NCBI GenBank assembly: GCA_030427635.1
Contig: JAUIBA010000020.1
Location: forward strand, 1-64,000
Length of the DNA stretch: 64,000 nt
DNA from: Bacteroidia bacterium
GTDB lineage: Bacteria; Bacteroidota; Bacteroidia; Chitinophagales; Chitinophagaceae
Direction of reading: 5' to 3'
Made by a program: the position numbers and the translations under genes. Below the pieces are notes generated by a model. It was not told where the DNA came from. It saw nothing but the letters and a program-made list of their open reading frames with translations, and made no database searches. This document shows, piece after piece, positions 53,480 to 62,771 of the stretch (its first letter is position 1; every line of letters starts with the position of its first letter).

Positions 53480-54523
53480 CTATGTGGTCATAGCCCTTAC
53501 TATCTCGTCTGCTGCCTGCTGATAGTTGTATTTGTGCAGTAAGGCACTTACCTTATCAGGAGCAGGTGGTACTGCCGTCATTGCAGCTTCTATAGCTGCA
53601 ACAATATTAGCACTCGTATCAGGCCTGCAGAAAAAGGCAATGTCATTATATAGCTCCCGGTACACCGGTATATCAGAGCATACTATGTTGCAACCATAAT
53701 ATACTCCTTCCAGTAATGGGATTCCAAAGCCCTCATAATGAGAGAGGGATATTACAACCTTTGCAGTACGATAGCTATCGGCAAGCTCTGTTTCGCTTAG
53801 TCCCTTCAGCAGTGTAATATTCTTATCGGCAAGCATGGCATCATCCAGGCCGGTATCACTGAAGACCTTATTACGGTCGCCTGTGATTACGAGCCGGTAA
53901 CGGCTACCAAGGTCACTATCACAGAATGCCTTAATAAGGCTATGGTGATTTTTGCGCTTATTAAAGCTGCCTACCGTGAGAACTACCGGCTGCTTAACAG
54001 AGGTTCCGGCACCGGCGTCCAGCATAGACTGCCCTATTCCATTGGGGGTAATGCTTATATGCCCTGCGGGGATATGATATGCTTTGATAATTTCATCCTT
54101 AACTGTATTGCTAACGGTGAACATATGCCTGCTGCGGCGTACTATACGCGGCACCATATAGTTATACCAAAGGGCAAATGCGCGGGAATTCCACCGGGGA
54201 TAATGGTGAAAAGCCAGATCGTGCAGGGTAATAAAGTTATTGGCGTAAGATAGCGGAGCTGTATTACAGGGATTGAACAAAGGAGGGCTGCCCAGTTTTT
54301 TCAGATAATGTGGCAGCTCTGTCTGCTCCCACAGGTGCCCGGTTCGGGTACCAATTATCTCTACTCCGAGCTCCTGCGCTGCATCCTTATTATGTATATT
54401 ATGCGGAGCAAGCAGGATACACTCTTTATGTTTTTTTTTAATTTTTCTGCAACATTCAATTCCATATCTTTGCACACCTGAAACGGGCTGCGATAGAAAT
54501 CGTGCATTAACATATAATTTCAT
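53480..54523 (-). CDS. Glycosyltransferase family 4 protein
   Basis: 347 residues from the ATG at 54523 (MKLYVNARFLSQPVSGVQRY). A longer frame to 54574 has an unlikely hydrophilic start. The N-terminal GVQRYG loop and the C-terminal GSFNKRKNHHSLIKAF and SHYEGFGIPLLEG motifs are typical of GT-B retaining family 4 enzymes, where the EGFGIPLLE acidic pair binds the donor sugar nucleotide. Donor and acceptor cannot be inferred. It is divergent from the ABC exporter genes and probably belongs to the same surface polysaccharide locus. Confidence 0.93.
   Translation of the reverse strand: MKLYVNARFLSQPVSGVQRYGIECCRKIKKKHKECILLAPHNIHNKDAAQELGVEIIGTRTGHLWEQTELPHYLKKLGSPPLFNPCNTAPLSYANNFITLHDLAFHHYPRWNSRAFALWYNYMVPRIVRRSRHMFTVSNTVKDEIIKAYHIPAGHISITPNGIGQSMLDAGAGTSVKQPVVLTVGSFNKRKNHHSLIKAFCDSDLGSRYRLVITGDRNKVFSDTGLDDAMLADKNITLLKGLSETELADSYRTAKVVISLSHYEGFGIPLLEGVYYGCNIVCSDIPVYRELYNDIAFFCRPDTSANIVAAIEAAMTAVPPAPDKVSALLHKYNYQQAADEIVRAMTT
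54465..54472 (+). promoter_or_regulatory. Candidate -7 box of the ABC exporter operon, inside the divergent glycosyltransferase gene
   Basis: TATCTTTG (followed by CA) on the plus strand matches TAnnTTTG exactly. It lies within the first 60 bp of the coding sequence of the minus-strand glycosyltransferase gene and about 105 bp before the exporter permease start. Confidence 0.4.
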
Positions 54524-54576
54524 ATTGTCAGCAAAGAGGCTTTCCTCATCGCAAAGTATCAACAAATACCGCAAAC

Positions 54577-55323
54577 GTGCAAAATATTAATCGTATATAT
54601 GCCTTAAGTAAGCGAAATGTTATACTAAGGTATAAGAATTCATTTGCAGGTTTCTTGTGGGGTTTTATTAAGCCACTGTTGTACTTACTGATATTTATAG
54701 TAATATTTAAAGAGAACTCAGGGATAGAGAACTATGTGCTGTATGTAACATCGGGTCTCATATTCTGGTTTTTTTTTTCCAACTCTACCAGTCAGTCGGT
54801 AAGCAGTATTATCAGCTCTTCGGGGCTGCTGAAGGCATTAAATATTCCTGCATTTTTCTTCCCACTGTCTGAAGTGCTGGGAGAACTCTTTAACCTGTTC
54901 CTTACATTCATGGTATTCCTGATTCTTATGAACTGGGCAGGACTGGTGTATGATTTCAGGCTATTACTCATCATACCTTGTGCCCTGTTATTTTCAATAT
55001 TTATATATGGGCTGAACCTGTTACTTTCGTCCATCAATGTATTCTTTCGGGATGTGGGTATTATATGGGGTACCATACAGCCTGCCCTGTTCTTCCTAAC
55101 ACCGATTGCATATCCTGAAAAGAACATTAAGGCAGATTACCGCACTTTTATAGAAAACAACCCTATATATTTTTTCATAAAACTGGGTAGGGGAATATTC
55201 TACTATAGTGAAGCTCCTCCATTATCTCTGTGGATAAGCTGTACCATCATTGCATTTTCCATGTTCCTGATAGGGCAGTTTGTCTTTAACAGACTAAAAA
55301 ACCAATTTATTTCTGCAATCTGA
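54577..55323 (+). CDS. ABC-2 polysaccharide exporter permease (Wzm/TagG type)
   Basis: 248 residues starting at GTG (54577); no ATG lies in frame before the family N-terminus (YALSKRNVILRYKNSFAGFLW), and a stop is found 22 codons upstream. Six hydrophobic segments lie between about 30 and 240, and GFLWGFIKPLLYLLIF is the characteristic TagG/Wzm start. It would form the membrane channel for export of a lipid-linked polysaccharide (O-antigen or capsule type) across the inner membrane. The ATPase gene follows 5 bp downstream. Confidence 0.93.
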   Translation: MQNINRIYALSKRNVILRYKNSFAGFLWGFIKPLLYLLIFIVIFKENSGIENYVLYVTSGLIFWFFFSNSTSQSVSSIISSSGLLKALNIPAFFFPLSEVLGELFNLFLTFMVFLILMNWAGLVYDFRLLLIIPCALLFSIFIYGLNLLLSSINVFFRDVGIIWGTIQPALFFLTPIAYPEKNIKADYRTFIENNPIYFFIKLGRGIFYYSEAPPLSLWISCTIIAFSMFLIGQFVFNRLKNQFISAI

Positions 55324-55328
55324 TAAAC

Positions 55329-56060
55329 ATGAGCAACGATACCATAATAAAGCTGGACGGTGTGAGTGTCAGTTTCTGGCAGAATAATGTAGGGGTATAC
55401 TCTATAAAAGACCTCATAGTAAAAAGGAAAAGCCCGTTTAAGTCAAAAACTATCCTCGACGATATCAATGTAGAAATCAGCAAAGGGCAAAGTATGGGCA
55501 TAGTGGGCAGAAACGGCTCTGGCAAAAGCACACTGCTGCGTACCATAGCAGGTGTTATAAAGCCCAGTAAAGGTAAGGTGATAGTGAATGGCACGTTTGC
55601 CCCTATACTGGCTATAGGCGCCGGGCTGGAACTGGAACTAACCGGGTATGAAAATATAAGCATGCTCTTATCGCTGTACGGCACCCTTACCGACAACAAA
55701 AAAACTGCAATAGAGCGGATATCTGAGTTTTCAGAGCTGAAAGACGAGGTACTGAGAATGCCGGTAAAACAATACTCTTCGGGCATGGTGGCTCGCCTGG
55801 CATTCTCCATTTCCCTGGCCAATGACTCTGACATACTCATCATAGATGAGGTACTGGCAGTAGGCGACCAGGGATTTCAGGCAAAGTGCATGGAAAAGAT
55901 ATATGACATAAGAAGCAAAGGAAAAACCATCCTGTTTGTATCGCACTTTCCTGATGATGTACTGAAAATATGTGACACGGCTATACTGCTGGAAGGAGGT
56001 AAACTTACTCACTATGGCGCTGCAAAAGAGATATGTGAAAACTACAGACAACTGTTCTGA
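55329..56060 (+). CDS. Polysaccharide ABC exporter ATPase (Wzt/TagH type)
   Basis: 243 residues. Walker A is VGRNGSGKSTLLRTIAG, the signature is YSSGMVARLAFSISLA, and Walker B is ILIIDEVLAVGDQGF. The FAPILAIGAGLELELTGYENI segment is typical of the polysaccharide exporter group. The protein ends right after the nucleotide-binding domain, so it lacks the C-terminal carbohydrate-binding domain that many O-antigen Wzt proteins have; export is then less likely to need a specific chain-end cap. It is in one operon with the permease (5 bp gap). The large glycosyltransferase gene starts 72 bp downstream. Confidence 0.95.
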   Translation: MSNDTIIKLDGVSVSFWQNNVGVYSIKDLIVKRKSPFKSKTILDDINVEISKGQSMGIVGRNGSGKSTLLRTIAGVIKPSKGKVIVNGTFAPILAIGAGLELELTGYENISMLLSLYGTLTDNKKTAIERISEFSELKDEVLRMPVKQYSSGMVARLAFSISLANDSDILIIDEVLAVGDQGFQAKCMEKIYDIRSKGKTILFVSHFPDDVLKICDTAILLEGGKLTHYGAAKEICENYRQLF

Positions 56061-56132
56061 TACATCAGTTGTAAGTGGTTTCTGAACTGACATTTAATTA
56101 AAACACCACAGAAAACTATCCCAATAGACTTA

Positions 56133-59117
56133 ATGAAAAAAAACTTCGCTAAAATATCTACCAACAAGGGTAAAGTAAAAAGTCTGCTGGATTTTGCCTC
56201 TTTCGTACTCACGAAGCCCGGGTTAGAACTGGCAAAAAGGGTTGCTAAAAAAGCACTCAGAAAGGCAGGACTTTATCAGGAAGTACATGTGGGTTATCAT
56301 GACTGGATAACGAAACGGTTAGATATCATAAAGCTGAAGGAAGAATATTCAGTAATAAGTCCGGGGTTCTCGCTTCGCCCTGTATTTTCCATTGTGATTC
56401 CGGTGTATAATCCTCCTCCGGAATTTCTGAGAGCTGCTATAGACTCTGTACGCGACCAGTTATATGACAAGTGGGAGCTGTGCCTGTCTGACGATGTATC
56501 ACCTAACCCTGAAGTAAGAAAAGTCCTGTCTGAGTATGCAGCAAAGGATAAACGGATAAAAGTAGTATTCAGAGAAGAGAACGGACACATTTCTGCCAAT
56601 ACCAATAGCGCACTAACACTGGCAACATGCGACTACATTGTATTCATGGATCATGACGATCTGCTTACGCCTAACTGCCTTTCAGAATTCGTTCGTCATA
56701 TCAATGCACATCCATATGACGAGATAATATACTCTGATGAAGATAAGATAGATGATGAGGGCAAATACTCTATGCCCCACTTCAAACCAGACTGGGCACC
56801 TGACAATCTCCTTTCCCGTAACTATATGGGGCATGTAATAGTTGTGAGCCGCAACATCATGGACCAGGTAAAGGGTTTCAGACTGGGTTTTGAGGGTAGT
56901 CAGGATCATGACTTTCTGCTCAGGGCCACAGAGCTCACACGCTATATAGGGCATATACCTAAGGTACTATACCACTGGCGCATTCACCAGGCTTCTGTAG
57001 CCAGCAATACTGACGCTAAACCATATGCATACATTGCCGCACAGAAGGCACTGGATGAGGCGCTTATCAGACGGGGAACACCCGGGCATATATCTCACAT
57101 ACCAGATACCCTGGGTGGGTATCGCATTCACTACGATATCGTTAAGCCCGGTAAAGTAAGCGTTATTATACCTACCAAAGACCAGGTAGGACTACTCAAA
57201 GGTGCTATTGATTCCATCATCAACCGTACCGACTATCCTGATTTTGAAATAATAGTACTCAATAACAATAGCAGTACACCTGAGTTTTTTGAACTCATGG
57301 CCGACTATCAGCAAAAACATAGCGACATATTCAGGTGTATTGATGCCAATTTCAAATTCAACTTTGCCCGGTTAATGAACATTGGTGTAGCTGCCAGTAA
57401 GGGAGATTACATACTGCTTGCCAATAACGACATTGAAGTCATAGAGAGTAACTGGATGACGGAAATGGTATCTTTTGCACAGCAAAAGCATGCCGGAGCG
57501 GTGGGCGTAAAGCTGCTTTATAAAGATGACACCATACAGCATGCAGGCGTAGTGCTGGGGCTGGGTGGCGCTGCAGGGCATGTGTTTATCAACATGCATA
57601 AAAACGACCGCGGATACTTTAACTACATAAAGTCACTGAACAACTACTCAGCTGTTACTGCGGCCTGCGTTATGTGCCGTAAAGAAATATACCAGGAAGT
57701 AGGTGGTATGGATGAAATGCTGGATGTGGAGTACAATGATGTAGACCTTTGTCTGAAGTTCCTCACACATGGCTACTTCAATGTTTATATACCTGACGTA
57801 GAAGTATATCACTACGAATCGGCAACCAGAGGACATCCATTCCAAAGCAAAGAGTCCTGGGCACAGCACGAAAAAGACTTTGGCATTTTCAGAGGTAAAT
57901 GGCAGAGTCTTATAGACAATGACCCATATTACAGCCCTAATCTGAGCATTAAGTGTACTGACTTTCAATTAAAACCGGATAGTGAAAACGGAGATGAACC
58001 GGAGCCGCCTGTAGTAAGACCAGGCAGAACGGTGCTGATAGTGCATAAAGAACTTCCTGATTCTGACAAAAATGCAGAAGCAAGAAGCATCAACAACATC
58101 ACCGATATGCTTATAAACCTGGGATGTGATGTTGTATTCTGGGCTCCGGAAATTGATATGACTTCGGCCAGAGTGGCAAAGCTGAAAGAACAGGGAGTAG
58201 AGATACCTGCCGGAACAGGGCAAAATGATAGTATTTACGATTACATCTCTGAAAACCTGACCAACATTAATATCGTTCTCCTGAGTCATGCATCGGTATC
58301 AAGAAATATTCTGGATTACCTCCGCTCTCAGAAATATTCAGGACATATTGTATACTACGGAGGTAACCCATCTTTCATCACTGCAGGAAAAGAAGCGACC
58401 ATAAACGGGGATGCATCTCTCATAGCCCTTACTGAAGAAGTTAAGGTCAATGAATACTACATGTTTCACAGTGCAGGGAGCATTCTGATAAGTAATGAGG
58501 CTGAAATAGCCCGACTGAAAGAGCATGTATTGACGCCAATACACTATATACCTGAATACTACTTTGAACCGAAAGCGCATACATCATCTTATGAAGAGCG
58601 CAGTGGTATATTGTTTCTGGGCAATACAGAACACAGATCAGATATGGATGGACTTATCTGGTTTCTGGATGAAGTATATAAGCCACTGGCCGAAAAGGGG
58701 ATAAACCTGACTATTCCAGTTACTGATATTCCACAGCGATTAAAAAGTTATCAGGAAAGATTCCCATCCATATCTCTGGTTCCCGCTTCCCGGTTTGAAG
58801 ATATGGCCGACAAATGCCGTGTAGGTGTAGCTCCTCAGAGGTTAATATCAGATATCAATGATAAGATGCTGGAAGCTATGTCGGCAGGATTGCCTATATC
58901 CGGTACTGACAGTGCATTTCGTGGTCTGCTGAGAGACAATGAATTTATTTATAAAGGAGCAAACTCTGCAGAGGCACTTTCTGACAATATCACAGTCCTT
59001 TACACTGATGCCGACAAATGGCAACGCCTATCGGCATTTGGAAAAAAGTATGTACGTGCCAATTACGGTAAGGAAAAGATGAAAGAAGCCTTCAAGAAAG
59101 CTTTCAGAAATATGTAG
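56133..59117 (+). CDS. Large trimodular glycosyltransferase (GT2-GT2-GT4-like)
   Basis: 994 residues with no membrane segments visible. The first GT2 domain (about 80-310) starts SIVIPVYNPPPEFLRAAIDS and has the DXD-type MDHDD at 172-176. The second GT2 domain (about 340-600) starts VSVIIPTKDQVGLLKGAIDS and has ILLANNDIEV in the DXD position. The C-terminal region (about 630-994, TVLIVHKELPDSDKNAEARS onwards) looks like a GT-B/GT4 half, with GILFLGNTEHRSDMDGLIWF and MLEAMSAGLPISGTDSAFRG. Such enzymes extend polysaccharide chains in the cytosol before ABC export. It is downstream of the exporter genes and convergent with the 709-residue glycosyltransferase, whose C-terminal half is related. 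Confidence 0.93.
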   Translation: MKKNFAKISTNKGKVKSLLDFASFVLTKPGLELAKRVAKKALRKAGLYQEVHVGYHDWITKRLDIIKLKEEYSVISPGFSLRPVFSIVIPVYNPPPEFLRAAIDSVRDQLYDKWELCLSDDVSPNPEVRKVLSEYAAKDKRIKVVFREENGHISANTNSALTLATCDYIVFMDHDDLLTPNCLSEFVRHINAHPYDEIIYSDEDKIDDEGKYSMPHFKPDWAPDNLLSRNYMGHVIVVSRNIMDQVKGFRLGFEGSQDHDFLLRATELTRYIGHIPKVLYHWRIHQASVASNTDAKPYAYIAAQKALDEALIRRGTPGHISHIPDTLGGYRIHYDIVKPGKVSVIIPTKDQVGLLKGAIDSIINRTDYPDFEIIVLNNNSSTPEFFELMADYQQKHSDIFRCIDANFKFNFARLMNIGVAASKGDYILLANNDIEVIESNWMTEMVSFAQQKHAGAVGVKLLYKDDTIQHAGVVLGLGGAAGHVFINMHKNDRGYFNYIKSLNNYSAVTAACVMCRKEIYQEVGGMDEMLDVEYNDVDLCLKFLTHGYFNVYIPDVEVYHYESATRGHPFQSKESWAQHEKDFGIFRGKWQSLIDNDPYYSPNLSIKCTDFQLKPDSENGDEPEPPVVRPGRTVLIVHKELPDSDKNAEARSINNITDMLINLGCDVVFWAPEIDMTSARVAKLKEQGVEIPAGTGQNDSIYDYISENLTNINIVLLSHASVSRNILDYLRSQKYSGHIVYYGGNPSFITAGKEATINGDASLIALTEEVKVNEYYMFHSAGSILISNEAEIARLKEHVLTPIHYIPEYYFEPKAHTSSYEERSGILFLGNTEHRSDMDGLIWFLDEVYKPLAEKGINLTIPVTDIPQRLKSYQERFPSISLVPASRFEDMADKCRVGVAPQRLISDINDKMLEAMSAGLPISGTDSAFRGLLRDNEFIYKGANSAEALSDNITVLYTDADKWQRLSAFGKKYVRANYGKEKMKEAFKKAFRNM

Positions 59118-59151
59118 CCTATATATAAGGGCTGTATAATAAGGCTGCCGG

Positions 59152-61281
59152 TTATTTATCCAGTATTGCTTTCAGAATGGTCTCAGCAGTATCTGTATTG
59201 AAGTTTCTACCTACATAAGCAGTGCCCGTCTCTGAGAGCCGGTTCCAGTATCCTTCATCAGTGCATAGCTTCAGTACTTCTGCAGAAAGCTCTTCTGCTG
59301 TATTGTACACATTATATGTGAGCCTGTCATCTTCCGGTATTCCTTCATATGCAAGGAAGGTACCCGCTACCGGCAACCCACATGCAAATACCTCTGGCAA
59401 TCTGCCACTCATACCACTCCCTACACGCATAGGAGCCAGAAATACTTTTGATGAGCGGTACTGATCCCTAAGCGCATCTGCCGATATATCAGAGAGTATT
59501 TCCAGTTTTTTGTACTGATTCTTAAAATCAAATATGAATGAGGGAGTATTAGCACATACAACTGTCAACTTTATATCCTTTTCAGCCAGTGGCTTATATA
59601 CCTTCTCCAGCAGCCATCTCAATGCATCCAGGTCCTGCATTTTCAGTCCATCGCCATAAAATACCACTCCATCCCTTAATGAAAAGCCTGGCTGGTCACC
59701 ATTACTCTTATACTGAAACTGTGGTACGTAATGCAACTGTTTGGAAATATACGTTCTCAGATACCGTATTTCATTCCAGTTGCTCAACAGAGAATGGTCG
59801 GCATGAGAATATACAAAATCTTCCTGTGCCTTCAGCAATCTGGCTTCATAGTCAAAAGTCAGATCCCGTCCTGCAACAGACTCCTGATCGACCCTGATAT
59901 GCGTAAGTCCCTGACCACAATTGATAACAGTACCCTTATAGTTATTGTTACGCAGTAAAATGAGATAAGGTATTGCTGCGGACACTTTACCGAAAAGTAC
60001 TGCTGCAAAATGATGCATATGTCTGTTCACATAATCTCTGCGGTCACCTGTAAGCACTTCGACACCCTGCTTCTGCAGCGCCTCAATACCTGACTGGCTC
60101 TGCTGGTCATATGTGCAGATGAACACCAGTTTATAACCCATAGCGGTTACCAACCTTGTCATCGTATCCATTCCCCATCTGCTGCTCTTCTTATTGCTTA
60201 AATCTGGCAGGTTCTGGTCAACGACCAGAATATATCCGCGCTCAGCCGGACGCTGACGCTCTGTGAATGTACTTTTCTTCTTTTTGCTTTTTAAGGCAAG
60301 TTCGGCCTTCCATTTTTCTCTGAATCGTTTAAGGTCATTATTTATTACCTTATCCGGTTCTGAAGTATGATAACTGATATTAGCCTTGCTCTCATAATGT
60401 ACTACCGACGATACCGGCTGATACATTACCTTCCCACCCATACGGGCTGCGGCAAAGCATATATCTTTTCCGGCATATTCCAGGTCCTGATACTGCTCAT
60501 CAAAGCCTTTCAGGCTTTTCCACATATCATGCGTCAGCATCATTGATGAGTAAGACACAAAATCTACCTCACGTACAAAATTATATTCTGCCTTCCGCGG
60601 AACATCGCCATCGCCATAACCAGTACTACTGCCATCATTCCAGATGATGCCCCCGGCCTCTCTGAGTGTACCGTCAGGATTCAGATGTTTTGAGCCTACA
60701 ACAGCAACATTTTCAAACCGCTCATATACATCTGTCATTTCTGTAAGCAATCCTTTTTTTACAAGGACATCATAATTCAGAAATAACAGATATTTCCCTC
60801 TGGCCTTTGCCGCTGCAGCATTCATCATTGCTGGCACACCTGTAGCACCGGATGTGGTTACAACCACCAGATTTTTAACGTAATCAGACAAGAAGCCTAC
60901 TTTTTCGCTATCCTCTTTATCTGCAATAATTACTTCAAATGAGTCACCGGCGCCTTTCTCCATTAATGACCTGATGCAGTAGTAAACATGTTCAGCTTCA
61001 TTCTGCATAGAAATAATTACCGATACCAGAGGCTCTACAGCCATTGGTATAGCAACTTCCAGCTCCTTCTGCTTTCTGCCTACAGAAAGAATAGGTTCAA
61101 AGTCATAATTAAGATCGTAACCAGGGAAAAAGTAAGCAGCCTTTAAATGAAGATAACTCTGAACGCCCTGCTTCAGCCCCTTATGACGTATCTCTTTTAC
61201 AAGATCTTTCGTCAGAGCTTTCTTTTCAGAACTCTTCAGGAATACATTTACGTAATGTAAGTATTTATTTATCTTATTCAT
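59152..61281 (-). CDS. Bimodular glycosyltransferase (GT2-like plus GT4-like)
   Basis: 709 residues. The GT2-like part (about 85-340) starts VSVIISMQNEAEHVYYCIRS. In the place of DXD it reads LLFLNYDVLV, so metal binding may be altered. The C-terminal part (about 350-709) has ILVVDQNLPDLSNKKSSRWG, APMRVGSGMSGRLPEVFACG and GLPVAGTFLAYEG, as in GT4-like halves, and is homologous by eye to the C-terminal third of the 994-residue enzyme. Convergent with that gene, 34 bp between stop codons. Probably part of the same polysaccharide locus; linkage specificity unknown. Confidence 0.9.
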   Translation of the reverse strand: MNKINKYLHYVNVFLKSSEKKALTKDLVKEIRHKGLKQGVQSYLHLKAAYFFPGYDLNYDFEPILSVGRKQKELEVAIPMAVEPLVSVIISMQNEAEHVYYCIRSLMEKGAGDSFEVIIADKEDSEKVGFLSDYVKNLVVVTTSGATGVPAMMNAAAAKARGKYLLFLNYDVLVKKGLLTEMTDVYERFENVAVVGSKHLNPDGTLREAGGIIWNDGSSTGYGDGDVPRKAEYNFVREVDFVSYSSMMLTHDMWKSLKGFDEQYQDLEYAGKDICFAAARMGGKVMYQPVSSVVHYESKANISYHTSEPDKVINNDLKRFREKWKAELALKSKKKKSTFTERQRPAERGYILVVDQNLPDLSNKKSSRWGMDTMTRLVTAMGYKLVFICTYDQQSQSGIEALQKQGVEVLTGDRRDYVNRHMHHFAAVLFGKVSAAIPYLILLRNNNYKGTVINCGQGLTHIRVDQESVAGRDLTFDYEARLLKAQEDFVYSHADHSLLSNWNEIRYLRTYISKQLHYVPQFQYKSNGDQPGFSLRDGVVFYGDGLKMQDLDALRWLLEKVYKPLAEKDIKLTVVCANTPSFIFDFKNQYKKLEILSDISADALRDQYRSSKVFLAPMRVGSGMSGRLPEVFACGLPVAGTFLAYEGIPEDDRLTYNVYNTAEELSAEVLKLCTDEGYWNRLSETGTAYVGRNFNTDTAETILKAILDK

Positions 61282-61342
61282 GGAGGATATATGCAGGGTT
61301 TATTTGTGTAAGAAAAATTATAATATATTTTCTTTCAGAGTG

Positions 61343-61350
61343 CAAATGTA
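61343..61350 (-). promoter_or_regulatory. Bacteroidota -7 box upstream of the 709-residue glycosyltransferase
   Basis: On the minus strand TACATTTG (followed by C) matches TAnnTTTG, 61 bp before the ATG at 61281. No good -33 TTG is visible. Confidence 0.4.
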
Positions 61351-61543
61351 CTACATTTCAGCCGGTTGACAGCTGTATTTTAGCTATATATCATACCCAA
61401 ATATTTGTTTAACAACGTTTTTGGAATATGGCGGGTCTATAAAATAGTGCCATTAAATATATTTTAAGAAACAATTTTTCATTAATCAGCATTTTAGCAC
61501 GATTTTTGCTGGTTCAAAGTAAATATTGTTCCCAGTCAGTAAA

Positions 61544-62287
61544 ATGAAAGAATCCGCAGCATTGGATATAACTCTGGATAAAGTACAGACGCCAACCATA
61601 CCTAATACAGATATGGCCAGCATCCGCTTTATGTTCCAGGAAATGAATCAGCAATACCTTGAACACCAGCCCGCTTCTTATTATGTTGCCGCAAAACGTA
61701 TCATGGATGTAGCAATTGCTATTACATTCATTGTTACCATTATGTCATGGCTTACACCACTACTGGCATTACTTATAAAACTTACCTCCAAAGGGCCTGT
61801 ATTCTTCATACAGAAGCGAACCGGCTATATGGGTACTGAGTTTGACTGTTTTAAGTTTCGCACTATGTACGTTAATGATGAGGCACATGTAAAGCAGGTG
61901 TCTATTAACGATAAGCGTATCACAAGAATCGGTAAGTTTCTTCGTGTTACACATCTGGATGAAACACCGCAGTTCTTTAATGTGCTTCTGGGTGATATGA
62001 GTGTGGTAGGTCCCAGACCGCATATGCTTTACCATACCCGCTACTATTCAGAGCGTATCCCTTACTACAATCTGCGTCTGGAAGTACTGCCAGGAATGAC
62101 AGGAATGGCACAGATAAAAGATTACATAGGAGAAATAAGTGTAGAGCGTGAATTGCGCAAGCGTATTCAGTGGGACATATACTATATGAAAAACAGGAGT
62201 ATAGGATTAGATATCAATATTCTCTTTACAACATTGGGCTGTGTATTTGTAAAGTTATATGAGCTCATCAGTAGAAAAAACAAATAA
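61544..62287 (+). CDS. Initiating sugar-phosphate transferase (bacterial sugar transferase, WcaJ-like C-terminal domain)
   Basis: 247 residues from the ATG at 61544 (MKESAALDITLDKVQ); an in-frame TTG 18 bp upstream is less likely. One hydrophobic hairpin or helix (about 55-80) follows AKRIMDVAIAITFIV. The catalytic segments KGPVFFIQKRTGYMG, DCFKFRTM, LRVTHLDETPQFFNVL and DMSVVGPRPHM identify the polyprenyl-phosphate hexose-1-phosphate transferase family. It would load the first sugar phosphate onto undecaprenyl phosphate. It has only the C-terminal catalytic unit, lacking the N-terminal four-helix part of full-length WcaJ, as in PglC-like short forms. Confidence 0.95.
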   Translation: MKESAALDITLDKVQTPTIPNTDMASIRFMFQEMNQQYLEHQPASYYVAAKRIMDVAIAITFIVTIMSWLTPLLALLIKLTSKGPVFFIQKRTGYMGTEFDCFKFRTMYVNDEAHVKQVSINDKRITRIGKFLRVTHLDETPQFFNVLLGDMSVVGPRPHMLYHTRYYSERIPYYNLRLEVLPGMTGMAQIKDYIGEISVERELRKRIQWDIYYMKNRSIGLDINILFTTLGCVFVKLYELISRKNK

Positions 62288-62301
62288 CAATTAACTCTTC
62301 T

Positions 62302-62345
62302 ATAAAGTAAAAATGGCTGCATATCTGCAGCCATTTTTACTTTAT
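62302..62345. terminator. Strong bidirectional-type terminator after the sugar transferase gene
   Basis: A perfect 20-bp stem (62302-62321 with 62326-62345) with the 4-nt loop TATC and A/T-rich ends. It lies 14 bp after the stop at 62287. Confidence 0.92.
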
Positions 62346-62712
62346 TCCCTATGAGTCGGGTTAAGTGGTGATACTTAACCTTATATATTTTGCTACACTT
62401 CCCTCTTCTGTTACTACACACTGTTGTTGTTTTACACAACCGGCAGCTATTTGCCGATTATCAGGCACTTGATATCCGCCTATGATGGTATTATTGTCTC
62501 TACACCAATAAAAAGGGAGAATAACATAGAACAGCGACTCCCAATACCGCATCAGTAACAACCCATTTGCGGCTGATATACCCCTAATCTTACAGAGACT
62601 CCCCCAAAAGCCATCCGGCCAACATTGCATGCCGGCAGAACTCCTGAAAACAGTAGTGCATAGATTTTTAGCCCACTCCCTAAACACATTCAGATCATAT
62701 ACGTAATAACAC

Positions 62713-62746
62713 AAAAAAGCCGGGGTGCTCGTTGGAGCACCCCGGC
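62713..62746 (-). terminator. Rho-independent terminator of the cargo gene at the right edge
   Basis: On the minus strand GCCGGGGTGCTC-CAAC-GAGCACCCCGGC is followed by TTTTTT. The 12-bp stem is perfect and lies 25 bp after the stop codon at 62772. It shares the GGGTGCTCC core with the terminator at 4226-4251. Confidence 0.93.
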
Positions 62747-62771
62747 GGTGTATTATCACTTTCATTGTGTA

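Larger units (their letters stand above)
62288..62771. other. Intergenic region with two terminators and no clear gene
   Basis: Between the sugar transferase gene and the cargo gene ending at 62772. It holds terminators at 62302-62345 and 62719-62746, and an 8-bp inverted repeat at 62359-62380. A minus-strand open frame at 62361-62765 passes through the second terminator, so if any gene is there it would start after it; the segment CRDNNTIIGGYQVPDNRQ looks protein-like but I cannot support it as a gene. Confidence 0.45.

Noticed and set aside
62361-62765. Minus-strand open frame of 134 codons between the sugar transferase and the cargo gene
   Set aside because: Its first part reads through the terminator hairpin of the neighbouring gene; no signal or recognised motif. 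A shorter gene or relic cannot be excluded.
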